Shown here: positions 1 through 7,625 of the stretch, piece by piece | How positions within the stretch are numbered: position 1 is the stretch's first letter | Layout of the letters: every line of letters starts with the position of its first letter | From: Lentzea waywayandensis | GTDB taxonomy: Bacteria > Actinomycetota > Actinomycetes > Mycobacteriales > Pseudonocardiaceae | DNA: 64,000 nt | Assembly (NCBI RefSeq): GCF_900115955.1 | Contig: NZ_FOYL01000006.1 | Location: forward strand, 277,849-341,848 | Reading direction: 5' to 3' | Notes under the pieces: generated by a model | Seen by the model: the letters and a program-made list of their open reading frames with translations, nothing else | Database searches by the model: none | What the model was told of the DNA's origin: nothing | Program-made: the position numbers and the translations under genes

Positions 1-569
1 TGCTCCCACTCGTAGCGGTGGAACTCGGGCTCGTCGAAGAGCGTGCTGTCGTCGAACTCGCAGGGGATGTCCGACGCGGGGGACTGCCGCAGGTTCGGTG
101 GTGTGGAGGGATCCCAGCGCTCGTAGCACTCCTGCACGTCCACGAAGAACTGCCGGGTCCCGCCGGCGATGTGGTGCGTCGAGATCACGGCCAGCACACC
201 ACCGGGACGCAACGCGGCGGCGCACCGGGCCATGCGGGTGTGCGGATCGAGCCAGTGGAACGCCGTCGCGCACACCACGAGGTCGAACGGCGTGGCGGGC
301 AACGGCCACTCGTCGAAGTCCGCCACGACCACGTGGGCGCCGGGCGCGTGGGAACGGGCGACGTCGGCCAGGTCAGGGCTCAGCTCGACCGCCGTCACGT
401 CGCCCAACGCGGTCAGCGGCAGCGTGGCCTGGCCCGTGCCTGGGGCGATCTCCAGGATTCGCGGGCCGTTCAGGCGTTCGAACAGCTGCGGGGGATAGGC
501 GGGACGGGCCCGGTGGTAGCGGGCCGCGTCCTTTCCGAACGTGGTGCGCAAGTGCTCGCGGTCGGTCAC
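1..569 (-). CDS. SAM-dependent class I methyltransferase (C-terminus off the window)
   Basis: A minus-strand reading frame runs from a GTG at 569 off the left edge, giving about 189 residues. The product begins VTDREHLRTTFGKDAARY and has the class I Rossmann signature: ILEIAPGTGQATLPL is motif I with the glycine-rich SAM loop, TAVELSPD is the acidic motif after strand 2, and VVVADFDEWPL is the motif near strand 3. ALRPGGVLAVIS is the strand-4/5 region typical of the UbiE/COQ5 and Methyltransf_11/25 groups. The substrate cannot be told. The GTG start overlaps the TGA of the upstream carboxylesterase by 4 bp, so the two are probably one operon with coupled translation. The 3' end is missing only because the window starts here. 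Confidence 0.85.
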   Translation of the reverse strand, partial: MTDREHLRTTFGKDAARYHRARPAYPPQLFERLNGPRILEIAPGTGQATLPLTALGDVTAVELSPDLADVARSHAPGAHVVVADFDEWPLPATPFDLVVCATAFHWLDPHTRMARCAAALRPGGVLAVISTHHIAGGTRQFFVDVQECYERWDPSTPPNLRQSPASDIPCEFDDSTLFDEPEFHRYEWE

Positions 570-1705
570 CCGCCGAATTCAAGCGAGCGGGCCGGCAGCG
601 CGTCCATCCCGTTTCGCGCGAAGCCCGCCCACGTGCTCCGGATGGTCTTCGCCAGTTCGGCGTCCGGCTCCTGCCCGGCCAGCATGCCCGCGCCGGCCCA
701 GCCGTCCGGGTCGAACAGGAACGGCAGCTCCATGCAGTGGCACGAGCCCATGGGGGCGTCGGCGGGCGCCCACCGGAAGTTGTAGGTCGCGGCCTGACCG
801 CCCGCCGCCGTCCAGTCCCGCGCCAGCTCACGGGCCCCGAGGGCGAAGATCAGCTCGGTCACCGCCGCCCAGTGCTCACGGCTCGGCACGTACGGGCTGC
901 CGTCGTCGGCCGTGTGCCCGACGAGCAGCTCGACGCGGGACGCCGCCGCGGCGAGGTCGATCTCGTCCAGCACCGGGGCGAACGGCATGCCGCCGGACGG
1001 GGCGAACCGCGGCCCCATCTCGACGATCGCGGCGGCCTGGGCCGCCAGCACGTCGTCCACGGGGGTCGTGGCGTCGACCGAGATCGACGCACGCAGCGCG
1101 GCCGTCATCTCCGCACGTTCGGGACTGCGGGTGCCCAGCGGCGCGCTCTGCAGGATCGCCCGGTGGAACAGGTTCTCGGTATCGGTGAGCATCAGCGCGT
1201 AGACGGAGTCGGCGCCCGCGGACTGCCCGAACGCCGTCACGTTCGCGGCATCGCCGCCGAACGCGGCGATGTTGTCCCGCACCCAGCGCAACGCCGTGAG
1301 CTGGTCGAGCAGGCCCAGGTTGTCGTGCAGATAACCGAAAACGCCGAGGCGATAGCTGACGCTGACCACCACGACGCCTTCGGAGGCCAGCAACGAGGCG
1401 TCGTACTTCGTCGACTCGCCGCTGCCGGTCACGTAGGCGCCGCCGTGGAACCAGACCATCACCGGCAGGCCGGACGCGCCGGCGGGGGCGGTGACCGAAA
1501 GAACCTGGCAGTGCTCGTCGAACGACAGTCCCTCGACCGAGCTGCCGACCAGTGCGGCCAACGAGGACGGCGGCTGCGGGCAGGCAGGGCCACGTTCTCC
1601 GGCGTCGATCACACCGTCCCATTTGTACGGCTCGGGCGCGGCGAACCGGGAAGCTGTCGCATATCGGACACCACGCGCTCGCACGAGACCTTCGGTGATC
1701 GGCAC
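566..1705 (-). CDS. Type-B carboxylesterase
   Basis: A serine hydrolase of about 379 residues in the carboxylesterase/PnbA family, expected to cleave carboxylic esters in the cytoplasm because no signal peptide is seen. PVMVWFHGGAYVTGSG carries the HGG oxyanion-hole motif. GQSAGADSVYAL is the nucleophile elbow GxSxG, and SCHCMELPFLF is the usual position of the catalytic histidine. At 379 residues it is shorter than the roughly 500 usual for the family, as many actinobacterial members are. I chose the GTG at 1705 (VPITEGLVRARG) because a -10-like TAGGAT (minus strand, 1713-1718) lies 7 nt upstream, as for other leaderless genes here. An upstream GTG at 1765 would only add an unlikely 20-residue leader. 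It overlaps the following methyltransferase by 4 bp. Confidence 0.85.
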   Translation of the reverse strand: MPITEGLVRARGVRYATASRFAAPEPYKWDGVIDAGERGPACPQPPSSLAALVGSSVEGLSFDEHCQVLSVTAPAGASGLPVMVWFHGGAYVTGSGESTKYDASLLASEGVVVVSVSYRLGVFGYLHDNLGLLDQLTALRWVRDNIAAFGGDAANVTAFGQSAGADSVYALMLTDTENLFHRAILQSAPLGTRSPERAEMTAALRASISVDATTPVDDVLAAQAAAIVEMGPRFAPSGGMPFAPVLDEIDLAAAASRVELLVGHTADDGSPYVPSREHWAAVTELIFALGARELARDWTAAGGQAATYNFRWAPADAPMGSCHCMELPFLFDPDGWAGAGMLAGQEPDAELAKTIRSTWAGFARNGMDALPARSLEFGG

Positions 1706-1815
1706 GGTCCCGATCCTAGGCGCGTAACCAATTGCACAGCGTCTCGATTCGGCGGGAACGGCCACTTAGGAGGACCATGTAACGGTTGAGCAACGAGACA
1801 AGAGGAGGGCTCCAG

Positions 1816-2862
1816 GTGCGGGCTACGACGATCTACGGCACCCGGGACATTCGCGTTGAGGAGGTGCCGGACGCGGCGATCAAGGAGGCCACCGATGTCG
1901 TCGTCCGGGTCGAGCTCGCGTGCATCTGCGGCAGCGACCTGTGGGCGTACCGCGGCGTGGCCAAGCGCGCGGACGGGCAGCGGATCGGGCACGAGTTCCT
2001 CGGCATCGTCGAGGAGGTCGGCGGGGACGTGAAGAGCGTCCAGGTCGGCGACCGGGTCATCGCGCCGTTCGTGTGGAGCGACGGCACGTGCGCGTACTGC
2101 CAGGCCGGACTGCAGACGTCGTGCCGCGCCGGTGGGTTCTGGGGCAGCAAGGGCAGCGACGGCGGTCAGGGTGAGGCCGTGCGCGTGCCGCAGGCCGACG
2201 GCACGCTCGTCAGGGTCCCCGCGGACGCGCCGGCGTCGCTGCTGCCCGCGTTCCTGAGCCTGTCCGACGTCATGGGCACCGGTCATCACGCGGCCATGGG
2301 CGCGGGCGTCGGTCCCGGCAGCACGGTCGCGGTCGTCGGTGACGGCGCGGTGGGCCTGTGCGGCGTGCTCGCGGCCAAGCGGCTCGGTGCCGAGCGGATC
2401 ATCGCGATGGGCCGCCACGAGGACCGGGCGAAGATCGCGTCGCTCTTCGGCGCCACGGACCAGGTCGCCGAACGCGGTGAGGCCGCGATCGAGCGCATCA
2501 AGGAGATGACCGGCGGCCTCGGGGCGTCGGCCGTGCTGGAGTGCGTCGGCACCGAGCAGTCGTGGGGGACCGCGATGGGCATCGTGCGCGACGGCGGCCG
2601 GATCGGCTACGTCGGTGTGCCGCACGAGATGCCGGGCCTGCCGCTGGGCAAGCTGTTCGGCCGCAACATCGCCATCGGCGGCGGTGTCGCGCCCGTGCGG
2701 GCGTACCTGCCGGAGCTGCTGGCCGACGTGCTCGCCGGACGGATCGACCCCGGTCCCGTGTTCGACCGGACGGTCTCGCTCGACGACGTCGCGCTGGGCT
2801 ACCAGGCGATGGACGAGCGGACCGCCCTCAAGGTCATCGTGCAGCCCCAGATCGCGGGCTAG
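1816..2862 (+). CDS. Zinc-dependent alcohol dehydrogenase (MDR superfamily)
   Basis: A medium-chain NAD(P)-dependent dehydrogenase of about 348 residues. CICGSDLWAYRG and GHEFLGIVEEVG carry the catalytic zinc ligands (Cys, His, Glu). The CAYCQAGLQTSC segment resembles the structural-zinc lobe but has fewer cysteines than classical ADH. VVGDGAVGLCGVLAAKRLGA is the Rossmann nucleotide-binding loop. The GTG at 1816 is chosen because a strong GAGGAGGG ribosome site lies at 1803-1810; the upstream ATG-like starts give only a short arginine-rich leader. Substrate is unknown. Its 3' end overlaps the convergent monooxygenase gene by 29 bp. A close alternative is a threonine or sorbitol dehydrogenase of the same superfamily. 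Confidence 0.88.
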   Translation: MRATTIYGTRDIRVEEVPDAAIKEATDVVVRVELACICGSDLWAYRGVAKRADGQRIGHEFLGIVEEVGGDVKSVQVGDRVIAPFVWSDGTCAYCQAGLQTSCRAGGFWGSKGSDGGQGEAVRVPQADGTLVRVPADAPASLLPAFLSLSDVMGTGHHAAMGAGVGPGSTVAVVGDGAVGLCGVLAAKRLGAERIIAMGRHEDRAKIASLFGATDQVAERGEAAIERIKEMTGGLGASAVLECVGTEQSWGTAMGIVRDGGRIGYVGVPHEMPGLPLGKLFGRNIAIGGGVAPVRAYLPELLADVLAGRIDPGPVFDRTVSLDDVALGYQAMDERTALKVIVQPQIAG

Positions 2863-4321
2863 TCGTCAGGACGTAGTCCTCGGCGCGCACGCGCTTGGTC
2901 CGCATCCAGTACCGCCAGGTGAATCCCGGCCACACGGTGCGGTTCACGCCCTGCGCGTCGAGGTACCAGCTCTTGCAGCCACCCTGGGTCCAGACGCCCT
3001 TGGTGAGCTTCCGCTGGATCTCCTCGTTGAACTCCTGCTGGGCCTCCAGCCGTACGTCCAGCTCCGCTGCGCGGTGTTTGTCGAGGAGCTGGAGGCACTG
3101 CGAGATGTACCGGATCTGCGACTCGATCATGAACACGACCGAGTTGTGGCCGAGCCCGGTGTTGGGGCCCAGCAGGAAGAACAGGTTGGGGAACCCCGAG
3201 ACCGTGATGCCGTAGTAGGTCTCGATGCCCTCCTGACGCCACTGCTTCGCGAGGTCGACGCCGTCCTTGCCCTGGATGTCCAGGTAGTCGAACGAGTCGA
3301 CGACGTGGAACCCGGTGCCGTAGATGATGACGTCGACCTCGTGCTCGACGCCCGCACTGTCCACGATGGACTTCTCGCGCACCTCGGAGACCTTGTCCGT
3401 CACCAGGTCGACGTTCGGGTAGCCCAGCGCCGGGTAGAAGTCGTTGGAGATCAGCACCCGCTTGCAGCCCATGGTGTAGTCGGGCTTCAGCTGCCTGCGC
3501 AGCTTCGGGTCCGGCACCTGCTTCTTCATGTGCCGCAACGCGATTCCCTGCGCGAACTGCATGATCTTCGGGTTGACCGCGAATCCCAGCGCACTCGACT
3601 CCCGCGTCCAGTAGACGAAGTCGCGGTAGAGCCGTTGGGTGAAGGGCAAGGCGCGGAACAGCTTCTGCTCCCAGCCGTTGATCTCGCGGTCGGCCTTGGG
3701 CATGATCCACGGCGGCGTGCGCTGGAAGATCTTCATCGAACCGACCTGGCCCGCGATCTTCGGCACGAACTGGATCGCGGACGCGCCCGTGCCGATGACG
3801 GCGACGCGCTTCCCGGTCAGGTCGTAGTCGTGGTCCCACTGCGCGCTGTGGAACGCCTTGCCGCTGAAGTTCTCGATGCCCGGCAGCTCGGGGACGTTCG
3901 GGATGTGCAACGCGCCGACGCCCGCGACCAGCGCCTGGGCCGTGTAGGTGTCGCCCTGCTCGGTCGTGACGTTCCAGCGCTTGGTCTCGTCGTCCCACTG
4001 CGCACCGGAGACCTTGGTGTTGAAGCGGATGTGCGGCCGCAGCCGGTACTTGTCGGCGACCCGCTGCAGGTAGTCGAAGATCTCGCCCTGCTGGGCGAAC
4101 ATCCGCGACCACCTGGGGTTCATCTCGAACGAGAACGAGTACATGTGCGACGGCACGTCACACGCGCAGCCGGGGTAGGAGTTGTCGCGCCAGGTGCCAC
4201 CGAGGTCGGCGGCCTTCTCCAGCACCACGAAGTCGTGCTCACCGCGGCGCTTCAGCTCGATGGCCATGCCCAGGCCGGAGAAGCCGGTGCCGATGACGAG
4301 CACTTTCGTCTCTCGGTGCAT
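2834..4321 (-). CDS. Flavin-containing Baeyer-Villiger-type monooxygenase
   Basis: A 495-residue FAD/NADPH monooxygenase. VIGTGFSGLGMAIELK near the N-terminus is the FAD dinucleotide fold, and LGGTWRDNSYPG follows as in class I flavoprotein monooxygenases. VIGTGASAIQFVPKIA is the NADPH-binding fold. FSGKAFHSAQW at about residues 153-163 matches the Baeyer-Villiger fingerprint FxGxxxHxxxW. Such enzymes convert ketones to esters or lactones, or oxidise S and N centres; the substrate here is unknown. The gene is divergent from a TetR regulator whose intergenic region holds a candidate operator, so it is probably the regulator's target. Its 3' end overlaps the convergent alcohol dehydrogenase; a functional alcohol-ketone-ester link is only suggested by proximity. 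Confidence 0.9.
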   Translation of the reverse strand: MHRETKVLVIGTGFSGLGMAIELKRRGEHDFVVLEKAADLGGTWRDNSYPGCACDVPSHMYSFSFEMNPRWSRMFAQQGEIFDYLQRVADKYRLRPHIRFNTKVSGAQWDDETKRWNVTTEQGDTYTAQALVAGVGALHIPNVPELPGIENFSGKAFHSAQWDHDYDLTGKRVAVIGTGASAIQFVPKIAGQVGSMKIFQRTPPWIMPKADREINGWEQKLFRALPFTQRLYRDFVYWTRESSALGFAVNPKIMQFAQGIALRHMKKQVPDPKLRRQLKPDYTMGCKRVLISNDFYPALGYPNVDLVTDKVSEVREKSIVDSAGVEHEVDVIIYGTGFHVVDSFDYLDIQGKDGVDLAKQWRQEGIETYYGITVSGFPNLFFLLGPNTGLGHNSVVFMIESQIRYISQCLQLLDKHRAAELDVRLEAQQEFNEEIQRKLTKGVWTQGGCKSWYLDAQGVNRTVWPGFTWRYWMRTKRVRAEDYVLTTSPRSGAAR

Positions 4322-4352
4322 GGGGAAGTCCCTCCGCTCGCGGTAGCTACTT

Positions 4353-4391
4353 CTCGGTAGGTTACCCCGAGTAAGTTACGAGCGGTAGACT
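4353..4391. promoter_or_regulatory. Divergent promoter and candidate TetR operator
   Basis: The 76-bp gap between the monooxygenase and tetR holds a dyad CTCGG-N9-CCGAG at 4353-4371. The octamers TAGGTTAC (4358-4365) and TAAGTTAC (4372-4379) form a direct repeat spaced 14 bp. A -10-like TAGACT at 4386-4391 ends 6 nt before the tetR GTG, suggesting leaderless tetR transcription. Operator function is inferred from position. Confidence 0.5.
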
Positions 4392-4397
4392 CCATTC

Positions 4398-5021
4398 GTG
4401 ACAGCCCCTCGGCGCCGAATGCCCAAAGCCCAGCGCATGGCTCAGATGCTCACCGTCGCTGAGGAGATCTTCGCCGAGCAGGGCTATCTCGCCACTTCGA
4501 TGGACGAGATCGCCGAACGCGTGGGCGTCTCGAAGCCGATGCTCTACGAGTACTTCGGCTCGAAGGAAGGCCTGCTCATCGGCTGCATCCACCGGGCGCG
4601 CACGGAGCTGCGGGAGAAGACCGCGGCGGCGATCGCGGGTGCCGGGAGCCCCGAGGAGTTCCTCCGGCGGGGGCTGCTCGCGTTCTTCGAGTTCATCGAC
4701 GAGCACCGCAGGTCGTGGGCGCTGTTGCGGCAGGAGGCGGCCGTGGCGGTGCCGTCGGCGCAGGAGGAAGTGGAAGGCATCCGTCAGCAGCAGACGGACA
4801 TGATCGGGGCCGTGCTGGCGTCGTTCACGCCGGAGATGGACCCGCTGGAGGCGGAGGCGTTCGCCGAGATCGTCGTCGGCGCGACGGAACGCCTCGCGGT
4901 GTGGATGGAGCGCAGGCCCACGGTGGGGCCCGCGCTCGCAACCGACTACGTGATGGCCGTGATCTGGCCGGGTGTCTCAGCCAGACTCATGAAGCAGCCT
5001 TTACCCGCTCAGCCCGCATAG
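4398..5021 (+). CDS. TetR/AcrR family transcriptional regulator
   Basis: A 207-residue one-domain repressor. The N-terminal helix-turn-helix is classic for TetR: AEEIFAEQGYLATSMDEIAERVGVSKPMLYEYFGSKEGLL at residues about 17-56. The C-terminal helices form the variable ligand pocket. It is divergent from the Baeyer-Villiger monooxygenase and probably represses it and itself through the dyad in between. The GTG start at 4398 sits 6 nt after a TAGACT box, so its mRNA is likely leaderless. Its end overlaps convergent gatD by 35 bp. The inducer cannot be deduced; a ketone or terpene substrate of the monooxygenase is a reasonable guess. Confidence 0.9.
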   Translation: MTAPRRRMPKAQRMAQMLTVAEEIFAEQGYLATSMDEIAERVGVSKPMLYEYFGSKEGLLIGCIHRARTELREKTAAAIAGAGSPEEFLRRGLLAFFEFIDEHRRSWALLRQEAAVAVPSAQEEVEGIRQQQTDMIGAVLASFTPEMDPLEAEAFAEIVVGATERLAVWMERRPTVGPALATDYVMAVIWPGVSARLMKQPLPAQPA

Positions 5022-5694
5022 CGCTGACGGCCGGGAGGTCCAGCGGAGCGAGCTTGGTGCCCGTGGCCCACTCGATCAGCAGGTCCGCGAGCTGCGGGTT
5101 GCGCGGCAGCACCGGGCCGTGCAGGTAGGTGCACAGGATCCGGCCCTGGACGGCGCCCTCGACGCTGCCGTCGTTGCCGGTGCCGACCTTGACGTGTGCG
5201 AGCGGCCGGGCGGCCGGGCCGAGCACGGTGCGGCCCTGGTGGTTCTCGAAGCCGGTCAGCACGCCCTCGAACAGGCCGTCCGCCGGCTCGGCGAGGACCT
5301 CGCCGATCGCGCGGCTGCCGCCTGCGTGCGAGGTCGAGTCGATCAGGCCCATGCCGGGGTGGGTGATGTTGTCGGCACGGGTGAAGCTCTCGCCGAAGAT
5401 CTGGATGCCGGCGCAGACGCCCAGCACCACCGCGTTCTTCGTGACGGCGCGCTGGAGGCCGGGGTGCTCGCGCAGGTGCTTCACCGCCAGCGTCTGCGCG
5501 GTGTCCTCACCGCCGCCGACGACGTAGATGTCGCACGAGTCCGGCACCGGCTGGCCGTAGTTGATCGGCACGATCTCGGCTTTGATGCCGCGCCACGTCA
5601 TGCGCTTCTCGAGGACCACGGCGTTGCCGAAGTCGCCGTACGTGCCGAGGAGATCCGGCAGCACGAGCGCGATCTGGATTGTCGACTCACTCAT
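4987..5694 (-). CDS. gatD: Lipid II isoglutaminyl synthase, glutaminase subunit GatD
   Basis: A 235-residue class I glutamine amidotransferase of the CobB/CobQ-like type. VVLGVCAGIQIFGESF contains the nucleophilic cysteine, and TYLHGPVLPRNPQLAD carries the catalytic histidine. With MurT it amidates the alpha-carboxylate of D-glutamate in lipid II at the inner face of the membrane. The ATG at 5694 (MSESTIQIALVLPD) overlaps the end of murT by 8 bp, so the subunits are translationally coupled. Length and gene order match known murT-gatD pairs in actinobacteria and staphylococci. Confidence 0.94.
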   Translation of the reverse strand: MSESTIQIALVLPDLLGTYGDFGNAVVLEKRMTWRGIKAEIVPINYGQPVPDSCDIYVVGGGEDTAQTLAVKHLREHPGLQRAVTKNAVVLGVCAGIQIFGESFTRADNITHPGMGLIDSTSHAGGSRAIGEVLAEPADGLFEGVLTGFENHQGRTVLGPAARPLAHVKVGTGNDGSVEGAVQGRILCTYLHGPVLPRNPQLADLLIEWATGTKLAPLDLPAVSAMRAERVKAAS

Positions 5695-6934
5695 CAGCGG
5701 CAGCCCTGGCATTCAAGTCGCGGAACGCGGTGTAGTTGGCGATGACCTCGACTGCTCCCGGCGGCATCTGGTCGATGGCCTTCAGCGGGTCGGGCACGAT
5801 CGTGTGCTGGACCTCGGCGTAGGTCAGGCGGACGGCGAGATCGGTCGCGCGCTCGCCGGACGCGATGACCGTGCGGCCCTGCAGGCGTTCGAAGGGGACG
5901 TCCCACAACCACGAGAGGTCGCGGCCGTCGGCCTCGTTGGCGTTGATCACCAGGACGGCCGGGTGGTTGGCCTCCTTGACGACCGTGAGGGTCTCGCTCC
6001 AGCCCGCCGGGTTCTTGCTGAGCAACAGACGCGCGCTGCGGCCGTTGCGCTGGATCGTGCGGTAGCGGCCGCTCACGTTCGAGACGCCGCGCAGACGGCG
6101 GACCGCCTCCTCCGCGGGCACACCCATCGCGTGGGCGGCCGCGGACGCCATGACGGCGTTGGCCTGGTTGAACTTGCCCGGCAGCGTGAGGCGCAGCTCG
6201 AGCTTCTGGTGCTCCGGGGTGATCATCGACTCGTCGGCGGTGATCCAGTTCGGGTGCGGACGCGCGAGGTCGCAGCCCGTGCAGTGCCAGTGCTCGCCCT
6301 GCCAGCTGATCGGGTTGCCGCAGCGGGGGCAGCTCGCCGAGTCGTGGTGCCAGCCGGTGCCGGTGGCGACCCAGACGACCTTGGAGGCGTTCCAAGCCGC
6401 GCTCGTCACCATCACGTCGTCGCAGTTCGCGACGATCGTGCAGTTCTGGAGCTTGTTGACGGCGTCACGCAGCGAGCGCTCGATCGTGCGGACCTCGCCG
6501 ACGCGGTCGAGCTGGTCGCGCGAGAGGTTCAGGATCACCGCGACGGACGGGTTGCTGGCGCCCGCGACGGCGGGGAAGTAGCCCTCGTCGCACTCCAGCA
6601 CCGCGTACGGGGCGTCCGGCTGCTTCGAGAGCGCCGTGACGTGACCATCGGGCATGTTCGCGCCGCTGTGGTTCGTGGCGACCTCGCCCAGCGCGCCCAC
6701 GGCCCTCGCCAGCATCATCGTGCTGGTCGTCTTGCCGTTGGTGCCCGTCACGACGGCGACGTTGCGGCCCTGGGTGAGGCGGTTGAGGGCCTGCGGGTCG
6801 AGCTTCAGCGCAACCCGGCCGCCGATCATGCCGCCGGCGCCGAGGCCCATCTTCTGCGACAGCGTGGAGCTCAGGTTGCCCAGCTTCACGGCGGCTGCGG
6901 TGCGCAGAGGGAGGCGGGCGGGGGAATCGTTCAC
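5687..6934 (-). CDS. murT: Lipid II isoglutaminyl synthase, Mur ligase-like subunit MurT
   Basis: A 415-residue Mur-ligase homologue. VVTGTNGKTTSTMMLAR is the ATP-binding P-loop and ECDEGYFP follows in the central domain. SCPRCGNPI...HCTGCDL is the four-cysteine zinc ribbon that marks MurT. The C-terminal Mur domain includes SGRYRTIQRNGR. It activates the D-Glu carboxylate of lipid II with ATP, and GatD supplies ammonia. The GTG at 6934 (VNDSPARLP) is preferred because a TAACAT -10-like box (minus strand, 6942-6947) ends 7 nt upstream, implying a leaderless message. The frame stays open far upstream but that extension has no Mur homology. Confidence 0.93.
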   Translation of the reverse strand: MNDSPARLPLRTAAAVKLGNLSSTLSQKMGLGAGGMIGGRVALKLDPQALNRLTQGRNVAVVTGTNGKTTSTMMLARAVGALGEVATNHSGANMPDGHVTALSKQPDAPYAVLECDEGYFPAVAGASNPSVAVILNLSRDQLDRVGEVRTIERSLRDAVNKLQNCTIVANCDDVMVTSAAWNASKVVWVATGTGWHHDSASCPRCGNPISWQGEHWHCTGCDLARPHPNWITADESMITPEHQKLELRLTLPGKFNQANAVMASAAAHAMGVPAEEAVRRLRGVSNVSGRYRTIQRNGRSARLLLSKNPAGWSETLTVVKEANHPAVLVINANEADGRDLSWLWDVPFERLQGRTVIASGERATDLAVRLTYAEVQHTIVPDPLKAIDQMPPGAVEVIANYTAFRDLNARAAADE

Positions 6935-7023
6935 CCCGGCGATGTTACCGGCGTTGCTCTTTGCCCCTTTTCGGACGGTCGTTGCGTTGGTGTGAACGGG
7001 GTTCGGTACAACTGATCGCTCAG

Positions 7024-7509
7024 CTAACGACTGAGGGCGCGCAAGATCCGGATGAGCTCCACCGTGGGCAGCTGGCACAGCTGCGCCATGTTCTCCAGGG
7101 CGGGCAGGTCGAGGTGCACGTCGGGTGAGGCACCTGGCGGCAGCGCGTGCAGCCGTCCGGCCGCCCACCGTTTGAGTGGCAGGATCCGCGGGTTGTCGGT
7201 GGCGGCGATCGAGGTGAGGCTCAGCGTCAGGTGGCCGGCGGGGGTGTCGCCGAAGAAGCGTTCGTGCACGCGGGCGAGGACCTCGTGCGCCGGAACGTCG
7301 AGGGCGTGACAGATCTCCACGAGACGCACGACGGAACACTGCCGCGTGCCGAGCTCGTAGGTCGCCAGCGTCTGCAGCGAGATCTCCGTCTGCAGCCGCT
7401 TGTTGAGCTCCTTGCGGGTCCATCCGCGCTGCTTGCGAAGGCTGCGGATCTCATCACCGAGCACGCGCTGGTACGCCACTGTGTCGATTTGGCCGTTCGC
7501 AGTTTGCAC
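7024..7509 (-). CDS. XRE-type HTH transcriptional regulator, BldD-like layout
   Basis: A 161-residue protein. The N-terminal XRE/Cro helix-turn-helix spans residues about 15-75 (LGDEIRSLRKQRGWTRKELN...LQTLATYELGTRQCSVVRL). The C-terminal domain ends DLPALENMAQLCQLPTVELIRIL. The length and two-domain design recall BldD, the developmental regulator whose C-terminus binds cyclic-di-GMP, but the BldD ligand motifs are not evident, so this is a loose comparison. The GTG at 7509 follows a GGAGG ribosome site. A perfect dyad lies just upstream and could be an autoregulatory operator. It sits between the wall genes murT-gatD and lcp. Confidence 0.82.
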   Translation of the reverse strand: MQTANGQIDTVAYQRVLGDEIRSLRKQRGWTRKELNKRLQTEISLQTLATYELGTRQCSVVRLVEICHALDVPAHEVLARVHERFFGDTPAGHLTLSLTSIAATDNPRILPLKRWAAGRLHALPPGASPDVHLDLPALENMAQLCQLPTVELIRILRALSR

Positions 7510-7523
7510 CCTGGTCCTCCACC

Positions 7524-7542
7524 CCGTGAGCGGGTCTCACGG
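7524..7542. promoter_or_regulatory. Perfect 7-bp dyad upstream of the HTH gene
   Basis: CCGTGAG-CGGGT-CTCACGG lies 15 nt before the HTH start codon, in its leader or promoter. XRE regulators often bind such dyads next to their own genes, so autoregulation is plausible. It could also be an mRNA hairpin near the ribosome site. Confidence 0.4.
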
Positions 7543-7625
7543 TGATGGAAGGCGCCAGTGCTTCGTCGCTTACGCAACTTACTGGGAGAATCCCCCGAAC
7601 GGGCTATACATCTCTACTCTGAGTA

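Noticed and set aside
6935-7423. Upstream extension of the murT reading frame
   Set aside because: The extension overlaps the HTH gene on the same strand and lacks Mur ligase sequence. The GTG at 6934 gives the normal family start.
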